A DNA stretch of 64,000 nucleotides from Azolla caroliniana (Eukaryota; Polypodiophyta), in NCBI GenBank assembly GCA_043228905.1, contig JBHGNT010000001.1:18538001-18602000 (forward strand). Reading direction: 5' to 3'. The notes beneath the pieces are model-generated. The model ran no database searches. It was not told the origin of the DNA and saw only the letters and a list, made by a program, of their open reading frames with translations. Made by a program: the position numbers and the translations under genes. Of the stretch, positions 18,747-29,699 are shown piece by piece (position 1 is the first letter of the stretch; each line of letters starts with the position of its first letter).

Positions 18747-21700
18747 ATGAAGAAACAATACCGACAAGTGGAGGATAAGTTACGGTCGGCATCAATAATA
18801 AAAGAAGATGAAGAAATCGTGGGAGTGATCGAGGAAGTGTTCTATGGGAATACACTACAACGGCTTGAAGAGCTTGCGGAAGATAAAAGCCAAGGGAACC
18901 GGGTAGTCCCGGTGGAATCGGTCGAGATGTACGAGATCGTTGCGAAAATGGGGCCGGATGCGCTCCGCAAAGAAGAAGCAATGGTAAGTACGAGATACAA
19001 GACCGTGGAGAAAAAGGTGAAACCGGCCGCGGGACCACTACCCGCCGATAGCGAACAAAAGAAGAAAGAAGTCTCGGGAGATCCGACACTTCGGAAGTCC
19101 GTGGATATCGGACATGCCTTCACAGATGAGACCCGGAAGAAACTTCGGATCGGTGGAGGTGGGTTCCTCTTACAAGAAGAAGAAAAACGGTTTCGAGAGA
19201 TGTTGGAGCAACATGGCAAAGCATTCGCGTTCACATCGAGGGAGATCGGATGCATTGATCCAAAGATAGTGGAGCCGATGGTGATTTTCACGATTGATCA
19301 TGTACCGTGGAACCTGAAGCCGATTCCGGTGCCACGGGCGCATATTCCGAAAGTCATCGACTTGCTCAAGGAGAAGGTGGCGATGGGGATTCTAGAGCCA
19401 TCAAGTGCTCCGTACTCAAATCGATGGTTTACGGTTCCGAAGAAGAATGGGTCACTCCGATTCATCCAAGACTTGCAACCGGTGAACAAGGTCACGATCC
19501 GGAACTCGGGAGTCGGTCCGATAGTGGACGAATTCGCGGAAGCTTTTGCCGGACGTGCGATATACTCCATCGGGGACCTATACTCGGGGTATGACCAATT
19601 CCAACTAGCCGTGGAGAGCCGAGACATCACTACCATGCGGACACCGATAGGACTAGTTCGAATGTGCACACTACCACAAGGAGCGACAAACTCGGTTGCA
19701 CATATGATGAACGCGATGAACAAGGTGCTTCGAGATTGCATCCCGGAGATAACGATGCCGTTTCTAGATGACATTCCGATGAAAGGATGCGCGGTGGAAG
19801 AAAAAGATGAGACTATGGATGATCGGGGATGCCGAAAGTTCGTGGTCGACCATATTCATGATTGCGAGAAAGTGTTGCGAAAGCTAGAAGATGTGCACCT
19901 AACACTTTCCGGGGAGAAATCGGCATTCGGGCAAGAAGAAATATTGGTGGTCGGACATCTATGTGGACCCTACGGCCGAAGACCGTCACCAACAAAGATC
20001 GATGCGATTCAAGCTATGAAGGAAGTATGTGAGTCAACATCGGAAGTCCGAAGGTTTCTGGGTGCGTGTGCATTCTATCACATATGGATTCCGCACTATG
20101 CACATATAGCGGACCCGCTCTATCACTTGTTGCGGAAAGGTAAGAAATTCGAGTGGAAACCGGAACACACTAAAGCCATGAGGAAGCTCAAGAAGACACT
20201 ATGGAGGGCGGAATCACTTAAGAAGCCAAGCTACGAGCGGCCAATCATAGTAACGGTTGATACAAGTCCAACCGGTATCGGGTGGGTCATCAATCAAGCC
20301 GACTCGGATGGTTCGCGGTATCCGATCCGATTTGGAGCAAAGGTCCTCAACGAAAGGCAACGCGGATATGCACAAGTCAAAAGAGAATTGTGGGGAGTCG
20401 TGTCGGCGATAAAATCGGATCGGGATTATTTGATCGGAGCTGAAGTGGTGATCGAGACGGATTGTCTTCCGATACTCGGGATGATGCGGTGTTGTACGAT
20501 ACCGGATGTGGCTATGCTAAGGTGGATTGCATATGTCAAGTCACTTAATCCGGAGGTTCGACACATCTCGGGGAAGGACAACGCGGTAGCGGACATGTTA
20601 TCGAGGGCGCGGTTTGAAGACGACATAACCGAATCAGATAATGAAGAAGTTTCCGAAGACTACTTCACATCAGAACACATATGCCGAGTGAACGTGATCC
20701 GAGAATTCCGGGAAGAAGAATACGAGGGGGAAACCTTGATGATCGGGAAGATGCTACAAGAGGTCGAGGATTCAACCAATGATAAAGAAAGGAGAGCCGA
20801 GATCCGAAGGAAGAAGAGGCAAGTCCAAAAGTTCTTCTTGGAAAACGGTTTAATATGGAGGACGCCGAAAAGACCGGATGGGATACCACTTCGAGTAGTC
20901 GGGACGAAAGAGCAACGAAACCGGATAATGTCCGAGTTCCACGAATCCGATTGGGCTGGACATCGAGGAACATGGGCAACTTTTGTGAAAATCAAGCAAA
21001 GATATTGGTGGAAGAACATGTATAAAGATGTCGCGGAGTTCACAGAAAGCTGCGAGAAATGTCAAGTCTACTCCGGGGTCCGACACCGAGATGAGCTGCA
21101 TCCGACATTCTCACCGACAATCAACTTCAAGTGGATGGTCGACATTGTAGCTATGCCGACCGGGATTGGACAAAAGAAATACTTGGTGTTAGCTCGAGAA
21201 GATCTCACAAACCAAGTTGAAGGTCGAGCGCTTCGGAGGAAAACGTGTGCCGCGGTGTGCCAGTTTCTTTTGGAAGAAGTGTTTTGTAGGTACGGCTGCG
21301 TAGGACAAGTGATTGCGGACCGGGGAGAACTCGACTCGGACAAAGCTAGGGGATTCTTCGCCAAACATGGAGTTCGGTTAACGTTGACAACGGCCTACAA
21401 TCCGGAGGCCAACGGGAAGATCGAACGAGGACATAGTCCGATCGTGAAAGCACTTGCTAAGGCATGCGACGGAAGGGTGAAGGATTGGCCACAAATGCTT
21501 CCGTATGCACTATGGGCGGATCGGACGACGCATAGCTCCGTGACCGGTTACATGCCGGCAGAACTCATGACCGGACAAGCACCGGTAATGCCAACGGAAA
21601 CCGCAATCGCGACATGGACAATACTACCGTGGAAGGAAGAGATGAGCCGGGAAGAACTACTAGCGGTCCGGATACGACAACTGGAGGGAAGACCGAAAGA

Positions 21701-22214
21701 TGTAGCGGACGCGTCACGCCGACAACAAGAAGCACGGTTCCGGAACAAAAGCCGGTTCGACACAAAGCACCGACTACGACCGAGGAGGATTGAAGAAGGA
21801 GATTGGGTGATCGTCTATGATAGTAGCTTGGACCATCAACATACAACGATGCGGAAATTCGCGAAAAGGTGGTTCGGGCCGTACGAGGTTCGGAAGGTCT
21901 TCGACAACGGGACGTACCGACTGTCCGAGTTGGATGGAACAATACTACGAGTGCCTATAGCCGGGAAGCGGGTGAAGATTTTCAAGAAGCGGACCGACGA
22001 CAAACCTTATGTGATCCAAGTCGAGGCCGACAACGAGGAGCAATCGGACGAAGACCACAATGATGCGGGAAGCGAAGAAAGTGGATTACAACTCATAGTC
22101 GACATAAGGGGAGAATCGGAGGAAGCTTCGGATGAAGACGGATACGAAGAATCAAGAACTTCGGCACATACCGGAGGATGTGCGGGTTTGGAGGGGGCGA
22201 GTGTCGTAGTGTAG
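18747..22214 (+). CDS. Gypsy RT-RNase H-integrase polyprotein
   Basis: 1,155 codons from the first ATG, without stops; the frame is open from 18495. RT: KPIPVPRAHIPKVIDLLKEK, VPKKNGSLRFIQDLQPVNK, and the active site FLDDIP with Asp341/342 (FLDD in place of the usual YLDD or YVDD). RNase H: TVDTSPTGIGW (Asp505), RELWGVVSAI, VIETDCLPI and DNAVADMLSR. Integrase: HHCC finger (His732, His739, Cys769, Cys772) and catalytic Asp799, Asp858 and Glu893. The C-terminal tail is acidic, with no chromodomain. The TAG stop lies 11 bases inside the 3' LTR. Frame relation to gag-protease is -1. Either frameshifting in the overlap or independent initiation at 18747 would be needed; I see no canonical slippery heptamer. 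Confidence 0.93.
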   Translation: MKKQYRQVEDKLRSASIIKEDEEIVGVIEEVFYGNTLQRLEELAEDKSQGNRVVPVESVEMYEIVAKMGPDALRKEEAMVSTRYKTVEKKVKPAAGPLPADSEQKKKEVSGDPTLRKSVDIGHAFTDETRKKLRIGGGGFLLQEEEKRFREMLEQHGKAFAFTSREIGCIDPKIVEPMVIFTIDHVPWNLKPIPVPRAHIPKVIDLLKEKVAMGILEPSSAPYSNRWFTVPKKNGSLRFIQDLQPVNKVTIRNSGVGPIVDEFAEAFAGRAIYSIGDLYSGYDQFQLAVESRDITTMRTPIGLVRMCTLPQGATNSVAHMMNAMNKVLRDCIPEITMPFLDDIPMKGCAVEEKDETMDDRGCRKFVVDHIHDCEKVLRKLEDVHLTLSGEKSAFGQEEILVVGHLCGPYGRRPSPTKIDAIQAMKEVCESTSEVRRFLGACAFYHIWIPHYAHIADPLYHLLRKGKKFEWKPEHTKAMRKLKKTLWRAESLKKPSYERPIIVTVDTSPTGIGWVINQADSDGSRYPIRFGAKVLNERQRGYAQVKRELWGVVSAIKSDRDYLIGAEVVIETDCLPILGMMRCCTIPDVAMLRWIAYVKSLNPEVRHISGKDNAVADMLSRARFEDDITESDNEEVSEDYFTSEHICRVNVIREFREEEYEGETLMIGKMLQEVEDSTNDKERRAEIRRKKRQVQKFFLENGLIWRTPKRPDGIPLRVVGTKEQRNRIMSEFHESDWAGHRGTWATFVKIKQRYWWKNMYKDVAEFTESCEKCQVYSGVRHRDELHPTFSPTINFKWMVDIVAMPTGIGQKKYLVLAREDLTNQVEGRALRRKTCAAVCQFLLEEVFCRYGCVGQVIADRGELDSDKARGFFAKHGVRLTLTTAYNPEANGKIERGHSPIVKALAKACDGRVKDWPQMLPYALWADRTTHSSVTGYMPAELMTGQAPVMPTETAIATWTILPWKEEMSREELLAVRIRQLEGRPKDVADASRRQQEARFRNKSRFDTKHRLRPRRIEEGDWVIVYDSSLDHQHTTMRKFAKRWFGPYEVRKVFDNGTYRLSELDGTILRVPIAGKRVKIFKKRTDDKPYVIQVEADNEEQSDEDHNDAGSEESGLQLIVDIRGESEEASDEDGYEESRTSAHTGGCAGLEGASVVV
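22187..22201 (+). promoter_or_regulatory. Polypurine tract of the gypsy element
   Basis: TTTGGAGGGGGCGAG immediately precedes the 3' LTR and is also coding for the pol C-terminus. Confidence 0.75.
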
Positions 22215-23070
22215 GTTGCACACTATGTGGAAATTATATTTTTGTCCCTCCGGATAGAGAATGGAGTGCTCGGTGAGAACCGGAGGAAAAACGGCATACC
22301 GGCAAGGAGGGAAAACGGTATACCGGCAAGGAAGAAAACGGCATACCGGCAAGGAGGAAAAACGGTATACCGGCAAGGAAGAAAACGGCATACCGGCAAG
22401 GAAGAGCCGGATAAAGAGACATAAACGTAAAAGAAAAGGAAATACTCAATACTGCGCAGGGCGCGATTCGAACTCTGCACCTCCACGTTGACAAACCCCA
22501 ACCTTACCATTACATTAACTTATCTTAAGTGTTTTAAATATAGATTTCATAGGTATAAGACCTTTATTTATGCATACCTTTATTAAAAGGTAAATCGTGT
22601 ATTTTTTAATATATGAAAAAAGAAAAGAAAAGAAAAACACGAGACACTAAAAATAACTCATGCACATCTAGCGTGCATGAGCCCTATACTTAGGAAATAA
22701 AAAAAAAGCATCACATGCACATTTAGTGGACATGAACACTTTTTGTAAAAAAAAAAGCATGAAGCCATGCTTAGCTCTTCCTTCCTTATATAAGGAGGAG
22801 AGAAATATGTATATGGTTGTTGATTATTTGGATTAAGTATTAATCAATACAAAAATTATTCGTGGGATTCACGATTTATACATCTACTTCTCTCTTAACA
22901 CCCTAAGTACCAATTAATATAGTATACTCGTGTGATTCACGAGTTTCTTATCTTTCTCTTTGCTATTTACTCATAATTAATCTCTATCTCACGAACTTCT
23001 TTCTCCTAGTCCTAGACCTCTGTGGTTCCCACCCGACTCACGCAACGATCCGGAGCCGAAAGGCACGACA
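22202..23070 (+). repeat. 3' LTR of the gypsy element
   Basis: It starts TGTCGTAGTG and ends AGGCACGACA. It contains the minisatellite (22288-22411), the tRNA-like segment (22460-22519) and TATA (22787). The first about 400 bp differ from the 5' LTR by about two substitutions, and the last 230 bp by about five. About 22680-22825 differs at roughly a quarter of positions and has several indels. Confidence 0.93.
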
Positions 23071-24651
23071 CCGTTTCTTCGATTGTTTGATTCTTCCATT
23101 CAGCTACGCCATTCTGCTTTGGCGTATATCTACACGAGAATTTGCATCGAATTCCCTCCTTCTGTAGGTAACTCGTGAACTGGTCGAAGAAGTACTCCTT
23201 CCCACCATCGGACCATAGGCACTTGATCTTTCGTTCAGTTTCCCTTTCCGTAAGGCTCTTCACCTTTAGGAACCACGTGAAGACTTCGTTCTTTTTCACG
23301 ATCAAGCATGCCCAGGTGTGCCGAGTGAAGTCATCGATGAAGGTTAATTAAGAAGTAACAACTACTACCGAAGCTAACGTTTTGTGTCGTTCCCCACACA
23401 TCCGAATGGATCACATCCAACGGATTTCGACTACGATTACGCTCATTTAAGAATGGAAGTCGGTGTTGCTTCCCTAGTTGGCAGGCTTCACAGACTTCAC
23501 CATTATGACCCGAAATTTTGGCAACCCGAAAACAATATTTTTCGTCTTCATTTCACGAAGGCGTGGGAAGTTAACGTGGCCGAACCACTCGTGCCATAGG
23601 TCGATATCCGATTTGACCTTCTGTCCTTTCGTGAACAATGCGGTCCCGACTTGATTGGTGTTGAGGATGAACATCCTCCCTTCATAGCGTCCCTGCGCGA
23701 TAACGTGGCCTTCCTCTTTGATGTAGCACCTAAGGTGCGTGAATCGAACTTGCATCCCCTAGTCGACGATCTGACCGACCAACACCAGGTTCTTAGTTAT
23801 TGTCGAAACGTGCAACACATTCATAAGTTTCCCTTTCTGCCCGACGTGGCTGAGAGGAACTTCTCGGACATGTTCGATGGTATGCGGAGTGTCATCTCCT
23901 GTTTCGGCCACTCCTTGTTTTTCCGGTTTCTCCAAGTACGAGAACCATTCCTCATGACTTGTCATATAATTTGACGCTACAAAATCAACATACCACACCT
24001 CCCTTAGTTTCGAGGTGTTCACAACCATCGAATTAGCCTTGTGCTTCATTACGAAGGTTGGGCCCGATCAACATCGACTGAAGCTCGAAGAACGAAGGCG
24101 TATTCTCCCTTGTGCAGACTGCCGTTCAGAATGCTCCGAACTTTGATGCTAACCCTCCAAGACAAACCTGCACCATTTCTTCCTCCTCGACTTTCACGTT
24201 CATGGAGGGGACAGAGTCACATATCTCCTTGATTCGGGCCATGTAATCGGCCATAGATAAATCTTTCTGTCGGACATTGTTGAGCTCTTGCCTGAGCTGG
24301 AGCTTCCTGGTCCTTGTGCTAGCGGCGAAAATTCCCTTGAGATTTGCCGACGCATCCTTTGGCATCTTGGCATCTTGAATGTAGCTCAAGAGCTAGTCGC
24401 TCTACTTGCCGCTTGTTCCCAAGCTGAAAAATCTTTGTTTGTTTATTCGGGCATTGTATCATTAGCTCCTTCGACATAACTCCAGTAACCATGACCAAGC
24501 AGGTACGGGTGCATCTTGTATGACCAAGACGCGTAGTTTCCCCTGTCAAGCTTCTCAGTTGGTAGCGAGCTTCCCATTCCTCTGTTCATATTGATGTCTT
24601 ATCCTTGGCTTTTCTGTCGGTTGCAGAGGAGTCTCAACCCTCGCACTCTGA
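23071..24651 (-). pseudogene. Copia A gag, protease, GAG-pre-integrase, integrase core
   Basis: The minus strand, from right to left, gives gag (SWSYKMH-like region near 24500; RKLQLRQELNNVRQKDLSMADYM near 24260-24330; LGGLASKFGAF), then directly MKHKANSMVVNTSK and the protease region VDFVASNYMTS, where relatives have VDSGSSNHMT, so the catalytic loop is lost. The gag zinc knuckle is deleted. GAG-pre-integrase (DLWHEWFGHVNFPRL) and integrase (KCLWSDGGKEYFFDQF, GVAEWKNQTIE) follow until the gypsy insertion at 23070. Confidence 0.82.
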
Positions 24652-24965
24652 AGAAATCACAAAGAAAGAGAGGGAGAGACAAAGAGCAAAATGAAACTAT
24701 ATTCAAAGTAATTCTCTGTACATATTTTGTGCTCAGTGAGCACCTTTTATACAAGCCTCGACTATTGGGCTGACAGTACTTGACCGCTCAAAAATGAGCC
24801 TTCTACACTAACTCCCAAAACTATTCCTTAAGAGGAATAACGTTCTAACGGCCTTTCGGTTTAAACACCGTCACGGCCATATTTTGCGTACAGTTTTACG
24901 CACCCACTCTACATATTGGGTTATGCACCCATTTACGCACCCAATGTTGAGCTTGTCTCTCAACA
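24652..24965 (-). repeat. 5' LTR of copia A
   Basis: The minus strand starts TGTTGAGAGACAAGCTC. It shares TATA, CT run and CGGCCTTTCGGTTTAAACACCG with the 3' LTR. The left half of the palindrome seen in the 3' LTR is missing here. The inner edge is approximate: a degenerate primer-site-like sequence (TTTCTTCAGAGTGCGAGGG) follows on the minus strand. Confidence 0.7.
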
Positions 24966-26433
24966 CAAATCATGCATCGGCTAGGAAACACTTCTGGTGT
25001 GAAATTACAAATGCATTACCAAACGTGTCTCATTGGTCTGTTGCAAGGGATTTTAATATGCTTGAGGACCCGGAGGATAGGAAAGGTGGGAGTGTGGCAA
25101 CAATTCATGGGGAGGAACTAACAGTCTAGGAACGATGTGTTTGAAATTAAGTATTTTGGATGCATGGAATATGCCTAATGTTTATAGATCTCAGGATTCC
25201 TTGAACTTCTCATGTTCTGATAGGAGAATTGGTGGAACCAATCTTTCAAGATTGGATAGATTTTATGTGGGGGAGGCCTTTGTCTTAAATGGGGGAAATA
25301 TCACGATTATGACAGGCACAACTTTCTCTTATCATGCTCCTATTATATTGAGAACCTTTGGTCAATCGAAAAGGGAGTTCATACGATTTAGGATACCCGA
25401 AAAAGTAATGTTAGAAGATAGATGGTATAATCAAGTGATAGATATTTGGCGGAACAAAGATAATATGGATGTTCCCATTACAATCAAAGTGGATTGTGCT
25501 TTGACGAAGATATCACAATATTTTACGTTAAAATCAAGATCTGAATTTATGGAATATCAGGAGAAGGAAAGAAGGATGAGGGCAAGGTTGATATCTTTGC
25601 AAAGATTGCAATAGGATCGCCCAAAGTGTGCATGGGTAGTTTCGCATCTTGAAGAAGCCCGAAAATAGGTTCAACATATGGAAGAATGTCGTAGTCAATT
25701 TTGGTATCACAATTCTACTTCAAGATGGACACAAATTGGGGATAGTACAAGCTAATTTTTTAATATTAAAGGCCCTAAGAGAGTCTCTAATGTAACCTAT
25801 TGTCTACAGAATGAAAATGGTGAACTTGAAATGGGGCCAAATGTTGTGAGGGAAATTGCCACGAAATTCTATGCTACCCTTCTATCACAAGAGCCTATTT
25901 CTAAGTATACCAGACAAAATAGAATGAAGGTATGGGCGGAAATTCAACCCAAGGTTACTCAAGCAATGCAAGATTCATTGATGTCACCTATTACAGAATT
26001 GGAGTTGGAACAAGCGCTACACTCTTTATCGAATAATAGTTGTCCTGGAGTGGATGAACTTACACCTAAATTCTACAAGAAATATTGGGGGATACTGAAG
26101 AAAGACTTAAAAGATGCTTACCAACATATGTTTGAAAGTGGAGAGATGCCCATGTCGTTATTTGAGGGGCTTATTGATCTTATACCTAAAATAGAAGGGG
26201 ATTCAGAAGATATTCGTAAGTGGAGCCCAATCACCCTCTTGAATACTAGTTATAAAATATTTGCTAAGTTGGTTAGTTCTCTATTACAAGAGGTACTACC
26301 AAAGATAATTCATGTATCGCAAACTGGATTTAGAAGGGAAAGGAGTATTATGGATAATGTTTTTACGTTTTGGGAGGCCACTGCAATAGCGGTAAAAAAC
26401 AAACAAAACCTAGGTGTGTTACTTTTAGATTTT
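24966..26433 (+). pseudogene. LINE endonuclease C-terminus and RT N-terminus
   Basis: The frame resumes NHASARKHFW, the endonuclease segment expected directly after IYA at 8530. It continues RDFNMLEDPEDRKGG and the SRLDRFYVG stretch, in which the catalytic Asp-containing region is recognisable. Then comes the RT start: SCPGVDELTPKFYKKYW near 26041, MPMSLFEGLIDLIPK, WSPITLLNTSYKIFAK and SQTGFRRERSIMDN. It is cut at 26433 within LLLDF. Stops at 25127, 25612, 25666 and 25755 break the frame. Confidence 0.85.
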
Positions 26434-28202
26434 TCCATAAAAATATACTCCATTGGTATTAAAATTAACAATGCCAAAGGCAATGTACAAATTGTACATA
26501 ATAGTTTCCACTCCATAAGTATATATCGTAAAAAAAGGAACCAAATAATGATGGCATTTGTTATGGCCTCTAAAAACATCATGTTGCAGCCAACATTGGC
26601 TGAATGTGATTCCACATATACTAAAGCTCTTTAGTATACCCATATTCAACCTATAAACAAATTCCTGCGGTCCAAGTGAATACATATCTTGGTGGTAATC
26701 ATGGCTAGTAGTCTAAAAACTCCATGTTTGCATTTGGTTCCGCATGTACTAAAGTTGTTCACCATCACCTGGTTGTCCAATAGCTGTTCCCGTTCCTTGG
26801 CCTTTAATTTTCCCTTGTGAATGTCCTTTTGTACCACTTAGGTAATACAAAACTGCTCTCTCCAATCAAGCCATTGAGGTAATCTGCTACTTCTTGGCCG
26901 TAGTCTTCTTCAAGCTGACTTTCCAAGCTCATAAATCTGTCCAACCTCTTGTATCTTTGTCTGTCTTTTCCCATGCAAGATTGAACCTTCCTCGGCTGTT
27001 GCCGTTGAAAACACAACACCAAAACAGTCCCTGCAGCACCTGTCACTTTGAAGCAACCATGATAATCTTACCAACTCAGAACAGCCATACATTGATTAGA
27101 CCATAATCTCATCACAACCATTCTTCATTTAACCCACATCTGTCATGTCTCCGATTAACGTCATTGCCCAAAAAACCCCAAAAATCTGTGATAAGAATAA
27201 AATCCGTCGAACAATTCCTCACCCACTCGTGATGATTGGCTTCGACCCTCCCCACTATCTTCACTCATCCTCACCACAAATATTTCTTCCTTTAGTCGAC
27301 ATCAGCCATCTCACCGATTAACCTGGTTCCAATGTCCACGCATATCCTGTATAATCAACAAAAACTTAGGTTAAAACATGTCCTCATCCACTCCTGCACA
27401 TTGGCTTCGACCCTCCCCACCATCTTCACTCATCCTTAACACAATAATTCTTCATTCAGTCGACATCAGCCATCTCACCAAATACCACGGTGGCAATGTC
27501 CACGCATATCCTGTATTGATCAACACAAAATTAATGTAAACATTTCCTCACCCACTCGTTATAGTCGGCTTCACCCTCCCCACCATCTTCACTCATCCTT
27601 AACACAGAAATTCTTCATACAGTCGACATCAGCCATCTCACCAATTAACACGGTGGCAATGTCCACGCATATCCTGTATTGATCAACACAAAATTAGTGT
27701 AAACATTTTCTCACCCACTCGTTATAGTCGGCTTCACCCTCCCCACCATCTTCACTCAACCTTATCACTTTCACACAGAAAATTTCTTCGTTCGATCCAC
27801 ATCAACCGTCTAGCCAATTATCGTCATGACCAATGTCCACGAAAAAACCTATATCAATAACAAAACAGTTAATCTCAAAGTTTCCTCACTCATGATAGAC
27901 GGCTTCGACCCCCCCGCCATCTTCCCTCATCCTTATCACAAAACAAAAAATTCTTCATTCAGTCCACGTCAGCCCTCTTGCCGATTACCATCTTGCACTG
28001 TTGACGAAAAACCTGTATTAAAAACAAAAATTAGTGTAAAAATTCCCCACCCACTCACGATTGTCGACTATGACCCCGCCACCATACCCCATCCTTTTCT
28101 CTTACACATTCTTCCTTCTTTCCACATCAGCCCTCTCGTCGATTAGCTTGTTGCCAATGTCCGTGGAAAACCTGTATTTACAACACAAAAACATATGATA
28201 GG
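26434..28202. mobile_element. Non-coding insert in LINE RT with 164-bp satellite
   Basis: A 1,769-bp insertion that splits the LINE coding LLLDF. A 16-bp sequence, GTTACTTTTAGATTTT, flanks it on both sides (26418-26433 and 28203-28218), a length typical of target-primed insertions and not of LTR elements. The left 700 bp are AT-rich and unrecognised; the rest is a tandem array. Just before the right flank, CATATGATAGGG duplicates LINE sequence found again at 28228, so the junction is complex. Confidence 0.6.
27125..28190. repeat. Satellite array, about 164-bp unit, six copies
   Basis: Units begin near 27220, 27385, 27549, 27712, 27886 and 28048 with variants of CACCCACTCGTTATAGTCGG. Each carries TTCACCCTCCCCACCATC, CGACATCAGCCATCTC and CAATGTCCACGCATATCC. 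Spacings are 162-174. It has no coding capacity. Confidence 0.88.
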
Positions 28203-28982
28203 GTTACTTTTAGATTTTGAGAAAGCATATGATAGGGTTGATTGGAATTTTTTGGAAGGTAGTATGCATCACTTGGGCTTCAACACGGCATGGATTAAGG
28301 GTGTCTCTTGTCTTTATAGAAATGACATAGTCAAGTGTTGTTGGCAGGTGAAGTAGGACCTTGGTTTAATATTACTCGGTCCATCTGCTAGGGATGTTTG
28401 CTCACACCATTTTTGTTCCTTTTGTTTGCGGAAGCAATGCATCTATTTATATCATCACAATCTATCAATGCGTGGTTTGGCGATGCCAATGCATGGACAA
28501 GATATATTGAACTCAGAATTTGCAGATGATACTGCATTATATGTGGATGGGACTCTAATGAATTTGCAAAAAGGGCTTTGTCATAGTTTTGTATAGCGTT
28601 TGGAGCTAAGTTAAATTCGGAGAAAAATGTTGCATTTTGGGTGAGCAAGGAACTGCCGCCTTGTTGGGCACCGCAACATACTTTCCAGTGGACTCAAAGA
28701 GGACTTGCGGTTCGATAGCTTGGAGTGCATGTTGGGATTGATTTGGTCCTAGAACTACATGTTGCACCATTATTATTAACTTTGAGGAAAAAGTTATTCT
28801 TGTGGAGCCACACTAAACTATCTTTGGTTGGGAGTGTGGTAGTTGCCAACCATGTGCTACTATCTACAATGTGGTATATAGCTTCATCTTGGATCTTTTC
28901 CAAATCGTGCATTGGACAAATTCAAAGGCTAGTTAGGAATTTTATATGGGTAGGGGAGGATAGGAGTCATGTAAGAGCGAAA
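28203..28982 (+). pseudogene. LINE RT palm and thumb
   Basis: Coding resumes LLLDFEKAYDRVDW at 28205. It includes LTPFLFLLFAEAMH and the RT active site reading EFADDTALYV at about 28517-28546, with both aspartates intact. It continues with the thumb (FGAKLNSEKN, FIWVGEDRSHVRAK). Several stops and shifts are present. It is cut at 28982 by copia element D. Confidence 0.85.
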
Positions 28983-29689
28983 TGACGGGAACTCAACGCT
29001 CCTTATGCACAACACTCAGCCACAACCGAGCTTAGAATCATACACAGAAAACAGGAAACCGAAAACACGCGACACAAAAGGAGAGAAGAGGTACACAGGA
29101 TGTTTACGTGGAAAACCCCAAACTAGGGGAAAAACCACGGCAGCCCACAGGCTGCAAACTATCACTAGGTTAGTATGTACAACAGTGAGTTCACGGAGGC
29201 AACTACCTCGTGCTCACAATCTTCGCCACAGGCGGCGGTTACAACAGAGGCAACGACCTCTTTCTCTCTCTCTGTACACTGTTGCGCGCTCTGATCTCAC
29301 GCAGACAAGAAATAATAACAACAACCAACTAAAAGTTTGCCCTAAGTCATATTTATACTAATATGACTTTTCGGCTATTTACAAATATAGCCTCGATGGA
29401 CTCTCAGAAACATATTTACGAATATGTCTCTTCATCCGGTTCATACCGGGTCTGCACCATCCGGCTCTCCGTAGCCGGGTACTCCTCATCCGGTTCATAC
29501 CGGGTCTGCACCATCCGGCTCTCCGTAGCCGGGTACTCCTCATCCGGTTCATACCGGGTCTACACCATCCGGCTCTCCGTAGCCGGATACTCCTCATCCG
29601 GTTTCGACCTCGGCCTATCGGCCTCAGCCAAGATTGTTCATGAGCACTGTTCTTCTCCCTTCCCATCCGGAGGGACCTGTCTCCCAACA
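28983..29689 (-). repeat. 3' LTR of copia D
   Basis: Plus-strand edges TGACGGGAAC and CTCCCAACA. It holds a 54-bp minisatellite at 29432-29600. The purine tract GAAGGGGGAGTT precedes its minus-strand start. Confidence 0.92.
29432..29607. repeat. 54-bp minisatellite in LTR (3 copies plus partial)
   Basis: Units starting TCATCCGGTTCATACCGGG at 29432, 29486 and 29540, then a partial copy. Repeated at 34234-34409 in the other LTR. It is rich in CCGG. Confidence 0.92.
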
Positions 29690-29699
29690 AACTCCCCCT

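Larger units (their letters stand above)
15676..23070 (+). mobile_element. Near-intact two-ORF gypsy element
   Basis: A 7,395-bp LTR retrotransposon with 864- and 869-bp LTRs (TGTCG..CGACA), primer site at 16545, long gag-protease and RT-RNaseH-integrase frames without internal stops, and a polypurine tract at 22187. It interrupts copia A integrase. The flanks are ..AACCGT on the left and CCGTTTC on the right, giving a 4-bp repeat CCGT, or ACCGT if the terminal A is shared. No chromodomain is present. By content it is the element in the window most likely to have been active recently. Confidence 0.93.
12535..24965 (-). mobile_element. Copia element A, minus strand, split by a gypsy insertion
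   Basis: The minus-strand order is 5' LTR (about 24652-24965), gag, protease, integrase (23071-24600), then after a 7.4-kb insertion the rest of integrase, RT, RNase H, a coding extension (12963-15675), polypurine tract and 3' LTR (12535-12968). It lies in the LINE with the flank CAAAT on both sides (12530-12534 and 24966-24970), a 5-bp target repeat. Codons on either side of the inner insertion join (NQTIEETV to RVMLEEK). Confidence 0.85.

Noticed and set aside
18842-19774. Long minus-strand frames opposite gypsy pol
   Set aside because: Shadows of the plus-strand coding frame, with no homology of their own.
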